Source: CATOSK01 sp963665735 (GTDB taxonomy: Bacteria > Chloroflexota > Dehalococcoidia > Lucifugimonadales > UBA3495). From it: a DNA stretch of 64,000 nt. Under the pieces are notes generated by a model. It searched no databases. It saw only the letters and a program-made list of their open reading frames with translations, and was not told the DNA's origin. The translations under genes were made by a program, and so were the position numbers. Positions 43,704 through 51,980 of this stretch are shown piece after piece (the stretch's first letter is position 1; each line of letters begins with the position of its first letter). The stretch spans positions 3,224,001 to 3,288,000 of the forward strand of contig OY762444.1 in NCBI GenBank assembly GCA_963665735.1, in the 5' to 3' direction.

Positions 43704-43753
43704 TCTCCGCCCCAATGCTCAAAACAAGGAATTGGATTGTCACCCATAAAACC

Positions 43754-43759
43754 ATTATA
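43754..43759 (-). promoter_or_regulatory. -10 box (TATAAT) of PKS operon
   Basis: Minus-strand TATAAT in GATGTATAATGG, about 50 bases upstream of the PKS ATG. A matching -35 is not evident, so activator dependence is possible. Confidence 0.4.
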
Positions 43760-43803
43760 CATCGCCCCCTAGCGGCGGAATGGGTTTGGGTGTCGTCCGT
43801 AGT

Positions 43804-43822
43804 GGCGGGTTTCAAACCCGCC
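43804..43822. repeat. GGCGGGTTT hairpin repeat
   Basis: GGCGGGTTT-C-AAACCCGCC, a member of the family seen at 19.01 and 46.11 kb, with mismatched outer bases here. Confidence 0.6.
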
Positions 43823-43891
43823 CTTGCGACTCAATCCCCTCCCTCATCAAACCGGGAAAGGTCAGCATAGGGGAAACACGGTTGGGAAACC

Positions 43892-43919
43892 GTAGGGGCG
43901 CACGGCCGTGCGCCCCTAC
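43892..43919. repeat. Perfect 28-bp palindrome (GTAGGGGCGCACGG family)
   Basis: GTAGGGGCGCACGG followed directly by its exact reverse complement. An identical copy is at 49494-49521. No T-run, so terminator function is doubtful. The gap 43704-44114 is otherwise repeats only. Confidence 0.8.
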
Positions 43920-43943
43920 CTTGCAATCGTCCTGGATGACCTA

Positions 43944-44106
43944 CCCAGGGTCTTTTGATTTTCATTCCACGGCTCAAGTATGTCATTCTGAGCAAAGCGA
44001 AGAATCTAAAATTCTTGCCGGAGCCAACGTCCCTAATCCGAAGAATTTTAGACCCTTCACTTCGTTCAGGGTAACATTGGGGTGGCCACTGCAACAATCG
44101 AAAACC
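43944..44106. mobile_element. MITE-like element (family B with terminal inverted repeats)
   Basis: Left end CCCAGGGTCTTTTGATTTTC, right end CAACAATCGAAAACCCC, with the family B interior (GTCATTCTGAGCAAAGCGAA, AATTTTAGACCCTTCACTTC). The right end lies within 10 bp of the 3' end of the permease gene. Its sequence closely matches the copy at 47046, including GGGGTGGCGACTGCAACAAT-like ends. Confidence 0.6.
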
Positions 44107-44114
44107 CCACCGTG

Positions 44115-45842
44115 CTACCGGGAACCCTTAACCTGCACCGTCACAATGTCCAGACCGTAGTATTTCTGGTGATGCACCGAAGAAGCGTAGTGCCGCAGCA
44201 TCTGGAGGGACATCGCCCCCTCTTCCGAACCCCCCGTCTCTTCGCTCAGATACGCCAGCCGGTCTTCCAGGTTCTCCTCATCAAAGACCGCCATGAACTC
44301 CATTTCCACCAGCCCGACCCCCGGACGGGTAACCACAATCAACCGTGCCGCTTTGTCCGACGGCCGCTCCGTCTCCGGCTCTACCAGGCTCAACAGCGTC
44401 TCCTCCGCGGCGGAACGCAGCCGCAGCGTTGAAGCCTCATTCCAGCCCAGCTTGGCCGCCAAATCGCCAACGAACTGGTCAATCGCCGGCAGGGACGATA
44501 CCTCCAGGCTGGTCTCCAGCCGTCCCCCCCGCCGGGGATTGGTCAAGTCCAGGAAAAGGGTCATCAGCAAGCAGGCCAACGCTCCCACCAGCAGCCCGTT
44601 GTCCAGCAGTCCGCCCCACGCGCCCCCCAGCAGGTCGGCGAAAATTGTCTGTTGCTCAATTCCGGCCCCCAGGGAAAAAGCGATTCCCACCACAATGGCT
44701 TTCTGAAAGTCCATGCCCGCCTGGATAACCGTTCTTATGCCTTCCACGAACAGCAGTCCAATCGCTATCAGCAGGTAGGCCCCCATAACCGGGGCGGGAA
44801 TGGTCAGCAGCGCCGCCGGCAGCTTGGGGAAAAGGGCCAGCAATACCAGGAAAGCCCCGGCGACGTAACCCACGCTGCGGGAGGCCACCCCGGTCAGGTT
44901 GATGAGCGACACGCTGGACGAAGAGTAAACCGTGGTTGGCGGCGTACCCGCTACGCCGGACAACAGTATGCCCAGCCAGTTGGTGTTGAGCGAACTCTGC
45001 ACCAGCCGGAAATCCGTTACCCGCGGCGTGCGTCGCGACGCTTGTTGCACCGCCACGTTGTCGCCGATGTTTTTGATGCCGCCTACCAGCATCACCACGA
45101 CGAAAGCCGGCAGCAGCGCCCAGAAATCGGCCCCCGGAGTAAGGTCGAATCCCGGAAACCCGCCCCCGGCCAGTCCCACCCAAGGAGCATCCAGCGCGCG
45201 CTGAATGTCATAGGCCCCCAACGGTACGGCCACCACGTAACCGACCCCAATGCCGATGAGCGGCGCCCAAAGCCGCCAAATCCCCGAAGCCCGCAGAGCC
45301 ATCCCGACAGCCACCGCCAAGCTAACCCCGGCTACGATTGGCCCGGCCCCCGCCGGCGCCCCTGCCGGGATTTCCTGCACCCGATCCAGGGCTATCGGCA
45401 GAATCGTCGCCGCCAGCAGCATCAGCACCGTACCGGAAACCACCGGCGAAATGACCCGCCGCAGCAACGGCAGCCATATCCCCAACGCCAGGTACGACAG
45501 CGAGGCGACGATGATGAGGCTTGCCAGCAGGGGCGGCCCGCCGGCGGTCAGGGCCAGCACCGAAATAGCCACGAAGTTGGGCGTCGCGCCCATCAGCAGC
45601 ACATGGCCCGCGCCGAACCGCCACAATCGGCTGGCCTGCAAAGCGGTCAGGCCCCCGGCGATTATCAACGCCGCAAAGACGGCCCATGCAAGGTACTTTT
45701 CGTCCTGCCCGCCGGCCTGGGACGTAATCGCCACCACCAGCACCAGCGGAGCCAGCGCAAATATAACGCCCTGGACTCCAACCCCGACGGACGCCAGGGT
45801 TGGGCAACGCTCCTCCGGTTCGTAGCGAATAGCCTCGTTCAT
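44115..45842 (-). CDS. NCS2 (xanthine/uracil permease) transporter fused to anti-sigma-like ATPase domain
   Basis: A 575-residue protein. Residues 1 to about 435 form a nucleobase-cation symporter-2 fold with about 14 segments, VSGTVLMLLAATILP and the family motif region GVAGTPPTTVYSSSS followed by NLTGVASR. From about 442 a soluble domain follows (LPAIDQFVGDLAAKLGWNEA, RSAAEETLLSLVEPE, EEGAMSLQMLRHYASSV) whose spacing recalls RsbW/HATPase_c_2 domains (N-box, then the terminal 'G.GL.li' helix), though the ATP-binding Asn and Gly-box residues look degenerate. A sensory or regulatory cytoplasmic tail is suggested. Substrate probably a purine or pyrimidine. Confidence 0.8.
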   Translation of the reverse strand: MNEAIRYEPEERCPTLASVGVGVQGVIFALAPLVLVVAITSQAGGQDEKYLAWAVFAALIIAGGLTALQASRLWRFGAGHVLLMGATPNFVAISVLALTAGGPPLLASLIIVASLSYLALGIWLPLLRRVISPVVSGTVLMLLAATILPIALDRVQEIPAGAPAGAGPIVAGVSLAVAVGMALRASGIWRLWAPLIGIGVGYVVAVPLGAYDIQRALDAPWVGLAGGGFPGFDLTPGADFWALLPAFVVVMLVGGIKNIGDNVAVQQASRRTPRVTDFRLVQSSLNTNWLGILLSGVAGTPPTTVYSSSSVSLINLTGVASRSVGYVAGAFLVLLALFPKLPAALLTIPAPVMGAYLLIAIGLLFVEGIRTVIQAGMDFQKAIVVGIAFSLGAGIEQQTIFADLLGGAWGGLLDNGLLVGALACLLMTLFLDLTNPRRGGRLETSLEVSSLPAIDQFVGDLAAKLGWNEASTLRLRSAAEETLLSLVEPETERPSDKAARLIVVTRPGVGLVEMEFMAVFDEENLEDRLAYLSEETGGSEEGAMSLQMLRHYASSVHHQKYYGLDIVTVQVKGSR

Positions 45843-45898
45843 GCCAGCTGCCCCAGGGCAATAGCATTATGAGTCGGCCCAGCAGATTTGCCCTAACA

Positions 45899-46136
45899 GA
45901 TGTAATTCTGAGCGTAGCGAAGAATCCAAAATTCTAGGGGGATGTCGCCAAAATCATCCGTTGCAATTCCCGCATCCCCACCGTCATACCGGCGTAGGCC
46001 GGTATCCAGGACTCCTTGGCCCTCAACGGCTCTGTTCGGCGCCTGGAATTTCTGGATTCCGGCTTTCGCCGGAATGACGGTGGAATATGACGACACTGCC
46101 TAGCGGTGTAGGGGCGGGTTTCAAACCCGCCCCTAC
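45899..46136. repeat. Stacked repeats filling a 356-bp gap
   Basis: Three kinds in series: a family B half unit (45899-45938, TGTAATTCTGAGCGTAGCGA); a family A composite (45977-46083, TACCGGCGTAGGCCGGTA, spacer ending in TTGGCCCTCAACGG, TTCCGGCTTTCGCCGGAA); and a perfect hairpin at 46108-46136 (GTAGGGGCGGGTTT-C-AAACCCGCCCCTAC). No gene is seen in 45843-46198. Confidence 0.8.
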
Positions 46137-46198
46137 GACTCACAACTTCGCTGTTATCGGGAACTACAGCGGTTTGTCGGCTGTGGCAACGACAGCGG

Positions 46199-46957
46199 TT
46201 AACGCGCCGCGCCGGCCGGCTGGTGCGCCTTCAGGAAGTCGCGCACCTGGTTTATCGTTGCCGCCTTGATGTCCTCCGCCTCTTTCCACGGATACACCGT
46301 CACCTGGGCTTTCGGCGCCAACTCGACCAGGTCCATCGCCGCTTCGTAGGAATGGGACGGCGTATCGTCGGGCATGACCAGCATCGGCGTCTGGCAAGAA
46401 CGGGCGAAGTCCCGCGAAACGCTGTACGCAAAATCCGGCTGGATGCGGTACAGGTTGTGCAGGTACTGGTCCACAATCTCCATCGTCACGTCCTCCCGCT
46501 GGGCGCACAACGCCGGCCCCCAGCTATCGTGACCGGAGTTATACATGGAATCCGGCGTTGCCGATGCGTGGCCCACCGGCTGGCACAGGACGGCGGCCAG
46601 CACCCGCTCCGGCGCGCGTTCCATCAGCTTCAGCGCAAAAGGCCCGCCGATGCAGTAGCCTATGAAAAAGAACTCTTGAATCCCCAAGTGGTCCATCAAC
46701 CCCAACTGGTCGTCGGCGAAGGCCCCCCACGGGTCTTCAACCTGCACCGGCCCGCTGGACTCCCCACCAATGGCGTTGCGCTGGTCCATGGTGATGCAGC
46801 GGAAGTCATCCTTGAACACTTCCATCGCGTTGAAAACCTGTCCCGGCCAACCGCCCATAACCGAGTTCAACCCCCCGCCGGGCGTCGCCAGCAGCGGGAA
46901 ACCCGCCCCAACCTCGCGATAGTGGATTCGGACATCGCCCCTCTCATAAAACGGCAT
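46199..46957 (-). CDS. Alpha/beta hydrolase with cysteine nucleophile elbow
   Basis: A 252-residue alpha/beta hydrolase. The elbow reads GYCIGG at residues 100-105, so Cys102 replaces the usual Ser, as in dienelactone hydrolases; PDDTPSHS may carry the acid. The general fold (DQRNAIGGESSGPV, MDHLGIQEFFFIGYC) is that of ester/C-C hydrolases. The expected catalytic His near the C-terminus is not obvious (WKEAEDIKAA). It is driven by a near-consensus promoter. It might be a non-canonical hydrolase or have lost activity. Confidence 0.78.
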   Translation of the reverse strand: MPFYERGDVRIHYREVGAGFPLLATPGGGLNSVMGGWPGQVFNAMEVFKDDFRCITMDQRNAIGGESSGPVQVEDPWGAFADDQLGLMDHLGIQEFFFIGYCIGGPFALKLMERAPERVLAAVLCQPVGHASATPDSMYNSGHDSWGPALCAQREDVTMEIVDQYLHNLYRIQPDFAYSVSRDFARSCQTPMLVMPDDTPSHSYEAAMDLVELAPKAQVTVYPWKEAEDIKAATINQVRDFLKAHQPAGAAR

Positions 46958-46999
46958 CGCAGTTTCTCCTTCTCAACCCCGGTATCGGTTCTTTCGGCA

Positions 47000-47027
47000 A
47001 TTGTAACTTGGCAAACCGCCTTGTCAA
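47000..47027 (-). promoter_or_regulatory. Promoter of cysteine alpha/beta hydrolase gene
   Basis: Minus-strand TTGACA (perfect), 16-base spacer, TACAAT; about 45 bases before the ATG. Confidence 0.6.
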
Positions 47028-47045
47028 GAATGAACCCTATCCCCC

Positions 47046-47216
47046 GCAGGGTCTTTTGATTTTCTTTCCATAGCCCAAGTATGTCATTCTGAGCAAAGCG
47101 AAGAATCTAAAATTCACGCCTTAGCCAACGTCGTCTAGCCCATAGGATGATTTTAGACCCTTCACTTCGTTCAGGGTAACACTGGGGTGGCGACTGCAAC
47201 AATCGAAAGACCCTGC
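47046..47216. mobile_element. MITE-like element with terminal inverted repeats and 8-bp target duplication
   Basis: A 171-bp element: left end GCAGGGTCTTTTGATT, right end AATCGAAAGACCCTGC (one mismatch in 16). The sequence TATCCCCC directly precedes the left end (47038-47045) and directly follows the right end (47217-47224). The interior is family B with no coding capacity. The right end contributes the last base of the stop codon of the lipoprotein gene. Confidence 0.75.
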
Positions 47217-47878
47217 TATCCCCCCGGCACCGTAACCGCAGCAATTACCAGCCCGTTAACCACCACCGTGTAGCTGGCGCCCCGACGCAACCCATCCGGC
47301 AGGGGTATATCGGTGACAACCTCTTTCTCCGCCTGGGCGCAGGCTATCGCCTGGGTTTCGCTGTCGTCCACCGCCGTCAAATCAACCAGCAATTTGTCCC
47401 CTTCTATCTTTACGTCATGCCCGGACACCCGATAGCAGTAGTGTGGCAAAACCGAAACCACCCGCAGGGCGAAAACGTCCCCGGCAGAAACGACCGACAC
47501 CGACTCCACCCGCAACGGCCACGATTGCCCCGGCAACTCCGCCAGAACGCGCGCCGGGGTGGGGACAACAGTGGGAATTGCCGTCGGGGTAGCAGCCGGA
47601 GTTTCCACAACAACCCGCCCCGGCGTCGGTTCCGGCGCTAACGTCGCTTTGCCAGAGTTGCTAGACGGGGTAGAAGACGGCTCCGACGTTGGCGGCGTTG
47701 CATCCCCCGCAGCCGGTTGGGCCGCGGGCAGTACCACCGTCGCCGTTGGCAAAACTATGTTGGCCGTCGGCATCGCGCCGGCCGGCATTTCCATAGCGGC
47801 CGGGGCTGCCGGCCCGCTCCCGCAAGCCATCATCACGGCCACCAGAAACAAAGTCAGAAATCCGGCCAACCCTTTCAT
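47216..47878 (-). CDS. Putative lipoprotein with Thr/Pro-rich linker
   Basis: A 220-residue protein from ATG 47878 (GGAGG upstream). The signal peptide MKGLAGFLTLFLVAVMMAC ends in a lipobox MMAC, and the mature chain has a long Ala/Thr/Pro/Ser-rich linker. The C-terminal domain of about 100 residues (LRVESVSVVSAGDVFALRVV) is beta-rich with three cysteines. This domain type is unknown to me. The last codon junction coincides with the end of a MITE-like element, so the stop codon was formed or kept at the insertion site. Confidence 0.65.
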   Translation of the reverse strand: MKGLAGFLTLFLVAVMMACGSGPAAPAAMEMPAGAMPTANIVLPTATVVLPAAQPAAGDATPPTSEPSSTPSSNSGKATLAPEPTPGRVVVETPAATPTAIPTVVPTPARVLAELPGQSWPLRVESVSVVSAGDVFALRVVSVLPHYCYRVSGHDVKIEGDKLLVDLTAVDDSETQAIACAQAEKEVVTDIPLPDGLRRGASYTVVVNGLVIAAVTVPGG

Positions 47879-48030
47879 ACGTCCAAGCCTCCGCCCCGTA
47901 TAACCGGCGGCAAGTTGGTAATCATACCATCCCAACAACGGCTTTTTGACACCCTTCCCCCCAGCCCATAGACTAACACCCACGGCGGCGGTTGCCGTTA
48001 TCCAGAACCTAAAAACATAAGGAGCCAAGT

Positions 48031-49410
48031 ATGGCTACTCATTCCCCGTCCCAAGTGGAAACCCTGCAAGAGTCGGCCCTGGAACACCTGTGGGTGTACC
48101 TGCGGGAACCCAGCGAAATGGCGGAACGGGGCGAACCCCAGATTTTCGTCGAAGGCAAGGGCTGCCAGGTCACCGACGCCGCCGGCAACACCTACATTGA
48201 CGCCATGTCCGGCCTGTGGCTCAAAAACGTCGGCTACGGGCGCAAGGAAATCGCCGACGCCGCCTATGAACAGATGCTCAACCTTACCTATATGCCCCTG
48301 GGAACCACCACCGAACCGGCGGTGCGGCTGGCGGAAAAAATCGCCTCCCTGACCCCCGGCGACCTCTCCCGCTGCTTTTTCACCAGCGGCGGCTCCGAGG
48401 CCAACGAGACCGCCATGAAGGTGGCCCGCGCCTACTTCAAGCGCGTCGGCGAACCCATGCGCACCAAGTTTATCGGACGCCGCGGTTCCTACCACGGCGC
48501 CACCTTCGGCACCCTGGCCCTGGGCGGCGCGCCCCAATTCCCCCGCGTGGACTACGAGCCGCTGCTGGCCGGTTGTTTCCACGGCCCCCAGCCCAACCCC
48601 TACCGCTGCGAGTACGGCGGGCGCACCCCGGAAGAGTGCGCCGAGTTTTCCGTCGGCGCCATCGAAGAAATCATCAAGTTCCAGGGGCCAGAGTCTATTT
48701 GCGCCGTCATCGCCGAGCCGGTGTCCAGTCCCCACGGGGCAGTGGTGCCCGGCCCCAACTACTGGCCCCTGCTGCGGGAAGTCTGCGACCGCTACGGCTG
48801 CCTGCTCATCGCCGACGAAGTTATCACCGGATTCGGGCGCACCGGCAAGATGTTCGCCTGCGAGCATTGGGACATAACCCCCGACATTATGACCGTCGCC
48901 AAGGGCATTACCAGCGGCTACATCCCCATGGGCGGGGCCATCGTCCGCAAGCCCATCGCCGATTCCTTCGTCGGCAGCGCCAAGGCCGCCTTCCGCCACG
49001 TCATCACCTTTGGCGGCCACCCCGTAGCCGCCGCCGCATCCTTGAAGAACATCGAAATTATGGAACGGGAAGAGTTGGTCGCCAACGCCGCCCGCATGGG
49101 TAATTACCTGATGGACGGCTTGAACGAAATCAAGGACAAACATCCCATCGTTGGCGACGCCCGGGGCTTGGGCCTGTTCTGCGGATTGGAAATCGTCCAG
49201 GACCCGGAAACCAAGGAATACTTCCCCGAAGAGGCGGGATTGGCCCCCATGCTGACCCAGGGCTTTGCGGAGCAGGGGTTCCTGCTGCGGGGCGGCAACG
49301 TCATCAACATCATGCCCCCCCTCTGCGTAACCGCCGGCGAAATAGACCAAATCGTCACCGGCATTGACCGCGTATTGGAAGACACCGCCCGCCAGCTAAA
49401 CGCCGCCTAG
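48031..49410 (+). CDS. Class III PLP-dependent aminotransferase
   Basis: A 459-residue fold-type I transaminase of the omega-amino-acid type. FTSGGSEANETAMKVAR (phosphate-binding loop), GRRGSYHGATFGTLALGG, the Asp in LLIADEVITGFGRTGKMF that contacts the PLP ring nitrogen, and the Schiff-base Lys in TVAKGITSGYIPMG are all intact. Homologues transfer amino groups from beta-alanine, taurine or diamines to pyruvate; the exact donor cannot be read. AAGGAG precedes the ATG. It is divergent from the preceding lipoprotein and monocistronic. Confidence 0.92.
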   Translation: MATHSPSQVETLQESALEHLWVYLREPSEMAERGEPQIFVEGKGCQVTDAAGNTYIDAMSGLWLKNVGYGRKEIADAAYEQMLNLTYMPLGTTTEPAVRLAEKIASLTPGDLSRCFFTSGGSEANETAMKVARAYFKRVGEPMRTKFIGRRGSYHGATFGTLALGGAPQFPRVDYEPLLAGCFHGPQPNPYRCEYGGRTPEECAEFSVGAIEEIIKFQGPESICAVIAEPVSSPHGAVVPGPNYWPLLREVCDRYGCLLIADEVITGFGRTGKMFACEHWDITPDIMTVAKGITSGYIPMGGAIVRKPIADSFVGSAKAAFRHVITFGGHPVAAAASLKNIEIMEREELVANAARMGNYLMDGLNEIKDKHPIVGDARGLGLFCGLEIVQDPETKEYFPEEAGLAPMLTQGFAEQGFLLRGGNVINIMPPLCVTAGEIDQIVTGIDRVLEDTARQLNAA

Positions 49411-49493
49411 AGTCCCGACAACCCGCGAAACCGTAAGGGCGCACGCCGTTTGATTATCGCGGTTTGGCTTGACGACGGCCTTCCACAAAATCC

Positions 49494-49521
49494 GTAGGGG
49501 CGCACGGCCGTGCGCCCCTAC
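49494..49521. repeat. Perfect 28-bp palindrome (GTAGGGGCGCACGG family)
   Basis: Identical to the copy at 43892-43919; a partial copy (GTAAGGGCGCACGCCG) lies at about 49433. A family A half unit (GTCATTCCGGCCTACGCCGG) follows at 49543-49572. Confidence 0.8.
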
Positions 49522-49675
49522 CCGGGATCCATCGCCTCCAACCCGTCATTCCGGCCTACGCCGGAATCTACCCCCCTCCATAGGAAAGGATGGGACGGGG
49601 GCGAAACCATAGCTATCACGCGCCTTCTGAGGCGTCCAAAATCCCCCGTCCACAGCCGGCTTGTCGGGCCGGCCC

Positions 49676-50206
49676 CTAGTCATCAACCTCGGTGCCGCCC
49701 AAGCCTTCGGCCTTGAAGAGTTGCGCTTTGCGGGCGTAGTTTTCGGCGGTGCGGCGAATCATGGCGTGGTGCCGCTCGTTGGTGGGTTCCTCGCGGGCCG
49801 AGGCCGGCACGCCCAGCACGAAGGAATTGGCGCCAAATTCCTTGCGTTCCAGCACCACCGCGCCGCTGGCTATGACGGAGTTTTCGCCCAGAATCACGCC
49901 GTCGTTGAGGGTGGCCCCGTTGCCGATAAGACAGTGGGGGCTGATGTGCTTGGCGTGGCTGGTGACGCCGTGGCCCAGGGTCACGTAGTCGCCGTAGTAG
50001 GCATCGCTGTCGGCGTGGAGGACGCAATTGTCCTGGATGTCCACGTAGCTGCCCAGGGTTATCTTGATGGTGTCGGCGCGTATAACCGTGCCGGGCCACA
50101 CGCTGGAATACTCGCCGATTTCCACGTCGCCGATGACATAAGCGGCCTCGCTGACCCAGGCCGTGGGGTGAACCTTGGGCGTCTTGCCCTGATAGCTGCG
50201 AATCAC
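49676..50206 (-). CDS. Gamma-class carbonic anhydrase/left-handed beta-helix protein
   Basis: A 176-residue hexapeptide-repeat protein, GTG start with AAGGAG upstream. Repeats such as AYVIGDVEIGEYSSVWPG and SVIASGAVV build a left-handed beta-helix trimer. His64, His79 and His84 (CVLHADS, LGHGVTSHAKHI) are the expected zinc/iron ligands of gamma carbonic anhydrases, which hydrate CO2 at subunit interfaces. The C-terminal helix (MIRRTAENYARKAQLF) caps the trimer. PaaY/CaiE-like acyl-related functions are possible. Confidence 0.88.
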   Translation of the reverse strand: MIRSYQGKTPKVHPTAWVSEAAYVIGDVEIGEYSSVWPGTVIRADTIKITLGSYVDIQDNCVLHADSDAYYGDYVTLGHGVTSHAKHISPHCLIGNGATLNDGVILGENSVIASGAVVLERKEFGANSFVLGVPASAREEPTNERHHAMIRRTAENYARKAQLFKAEGLGGTEVDD

Positions 50207-50306
50207 GTTGCGCTCCTTAATTTGCTGCCCTGCTTGGGGGTTTGCTAAAATTCTAACATTGTGCCGAAGCCGCCGCCGGGTTTGCCCCTGGCAAGGAGTA
50301 GGAAGA

Positions 50307-50621
50307 ATGGGTAGCACAAAATTACTGACCGTCAGTTTTGAGACGACGGTATGTTTGATAGACCGGGGGGACTATTGGGCGGCTCGAATTGACCCCGTTT
50401 GTATGTTCGCTTACGGTGACACCGCCGCCGCGGCCAGACAAAGGGCGGGGGAGATGATGGATTTCTGGTTGAAAAACACCCCGGATATACGGCCATACCT
50501 GGACTCCCATCAGATACCTTACACCGTGGACTACATTGACGACGAAGACGAAGAAACGGGGAGTGTCAAGTTGACCTATTCCATGCCCGTCAAGACCTTG
50601 GTGGGAAGTGCGCCGAGGTAA
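50307..50621 (+). CDS. HicB-like small protein
   Basis: A 104-residue protein with the HicB-type partial RNase H pattern: DRGDYWAARIDPVCMFAYGDTAAAARQRAGEM across residues about 16-50. A helix and an acidic C-terminal part with VDYIDDEDEETG follow. AAGGAG and GGAAG precede ATG 50307. Canonical HicB is an antitoxin to HicA, but no HicA-like double-stranded RNA-binding ORF is adjacent, and the C-terminal DNA-binding domain is not recognised. It could be a solitary HicB-like regulator. Confidence 0.6.
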   Translation: MGSTKLLTVSFETTVCLIDRGDYWAARIDPVCMFAYGDTAAAARQRAGEMMDFWLKNTPDIRPYLDSHQIPYTVDYIDDEDEETGSVKLTYSMPVKTLVGSAPR

Positions 50622-50648
50622 CTTGGGGGAAACCACCCCCACCCTAAC

Positions 50649-50678
50649 CCTCCCCCTTCCAGGGGGAGGGGATTTTTG
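50649..50678 (+). terminator. Rho-independent terminator in C/G-rich repeat
   Basis: Stem CCTCCCCCT / AGGGGGAGG with a TCC loop, followed by GGATTTTTG. It lies between convergent genes, so it can stop transcription of the HicB-like gene. It belongs to the CCACCCCCACCCTAACC repeat also at 8.6 kb. Confidence 0.7.
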
Positions 50679-50683
50679 CGATG

Positions 50684-51862
50684 TTACCCCTCCCGGGCGG
50701 CCAGCCATTTTTGTTTTTGCTGCTGGCGCACTTTTTCATCGGTGGGGCGGTAGCGGTTCCAAAATCCTTGCCGGTAACGGTCGAAACGGCCTTGGGCGAT
50801 GGCTTGGCGCATTTCCTCCATCAACCGCAGGATGAACCGCAGGTTGTGGAGGCTGGCTAGCCGCAGTCCCAAGATTTCCTTGGCCTTGAACAGGTGCCAC
50901 AAGTAGGCGGCGGTAAAGTTGCGGCAGGCGTAGCAGTCGCACTCCGGGTCCAGCGGCGCATCCATTTCGGCAAACCGGCGGTTGGTGATGTTTACCCGTC
51001 CTTCCCTGGTGAAAAGCGCGCCGTTGCGGGCTACGCGGGTGGGCAGCACGCAGTCGCACATATCCACGCCGCGGGCCACCGACTCAACCAAATCTTCGGG
51101 GGAACCCACTCCCATCAGGTAGCGGGGCTTGTCCGCCGGCAGCAGGTCGGCTACCAACTCGGTCACTCGGTACATCTCTTCCTTGGACTCGCCCACCGCC
51201 AGGCCGCCAATGGCGAAACCGTCGAAGGGCAGCGCGGTAATGGCGGCTGCGGATTCGGCCCGCAGGTCGGGGAAGGTGCCGCCCTGGACGATGCCGAACA
51301 ACGCCTGGAACGGCGCCTGGTCGGAAAGGACGTGGGTCTCGCAGCAGATTTCGGCCCAACGGTGGGTGCGCTGCATAGCGCGGGTAATTTCCTGCCGGTC
51401 GGCACCGAAGGCGATGCACTGGTCCAGGCACATGATGATGTCGGCCCCCAACCCTTCCTGGTTGCGGGTTGCCAGTTGGGGGGTGAATCGGTGGCGGCTG
51501 CCGTCAACGTGGGACTGAAAGCTGATGCCGTCGTCGTCCACCTTTTTCAGCGACCCCATGCTGAAAGCCTGGAAACCGCCGCTGTCGGTGAGGATGGGGC
51601 TGGGCCAGGACATGAACCGATGCAGACCGCCCAACCGATGCACCGCCTCAACGCCGGGGCGCAGGTACAGGTGATAGGCATTGCCCAGGATGATTCCGGC
51701 TCCGGCGGCGGTAATTTCCTCCGGGGTCAGGGTTTTGACGGTGGCCTGGGTCGCCACTGGCATGAAGGCCGGCGTCGCGACAACGCCGTGGGGCGTGACC
51801 AGTTCCCCAACCCTGGCCTGCCCCTGGGTGTGCCGCAACCTGAACGAAAATTGTTTTTCCAC
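50684..51862 (-). CDS. tgt: tRNA-guanine (queuine) transglycosylase
   Basis: Exchanges guanine-34 of GUN-anticodon tRNAs for preQ1, leading to queuosine. From the GTG at 51862 (VEKQFSFRL) the protein is 392 residues, close to the family's usual 370-390; a longer N-terminal extension from 52012 is possible but unlikely. The catalytic residues sit in LTDSGGFQ and DMCDCVLPTR, substrate recognition in GGLAVGE, and the zinc ligands in CDCYACRNF with a later His in LHNL. No queuosine-synthesis genes are nearby. Confidence 0.93.
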   Translation of the reverse strand: MEKQFSFRLRHTQGQARVGELVTPHGVVATPAFMPVATQATVKTLTPEEITAAGAGIILGNAYHLYLRPGVEAVHRLGGLHRFMSWPSPILTDSGGFQAFSMGSLKKVDDDGISFQSHVDGSRHRFTPQLATRNQEGLGADIIMCLDQCIAFGADRQEITRAMQRTHRWAEICCETHVLSDQAPFQALFGIVQGGTFPDLRAESAAAITALPFDGFAIGGLAVGESKEEMYRVTELVADLLPADKPRYLMGVGSPEDLVESVARGVDMCDCVLPTRVARNGALFTREGRVNITNRRFAEMDAPLDPECDCYACRNFTAAYLWHLFKAKEILGLRLASLHNLRFILRLMEEMRQAIAQGRFDRYRQGFWNRYRPTDEKVRQQQKQKWLAAREG

Positions 51863-51980
51863 CAGCCCGCCGGGTGCGTCAAGCGTGTTATGATGTTGGC
51901 CTTGGCCTCCAAAGCGGACGACCAGACCAACCCGACATTGGGGGTCATGGTATCCGTTGGCCCCCGGCGGCGCAACATCT

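Noticed and set aside
45977..46136. Possible CRISPR array because of stacked repeats
   Set aside because: Units differ in sequence and are inverted hairpins without regular spacing.
50208..50306. Longer start for the HicB-like protein
   Set aside because: The upstream segment overlaps the gamma carbonic anhydrase start region; AAGGAG with ATG 50307 is better.
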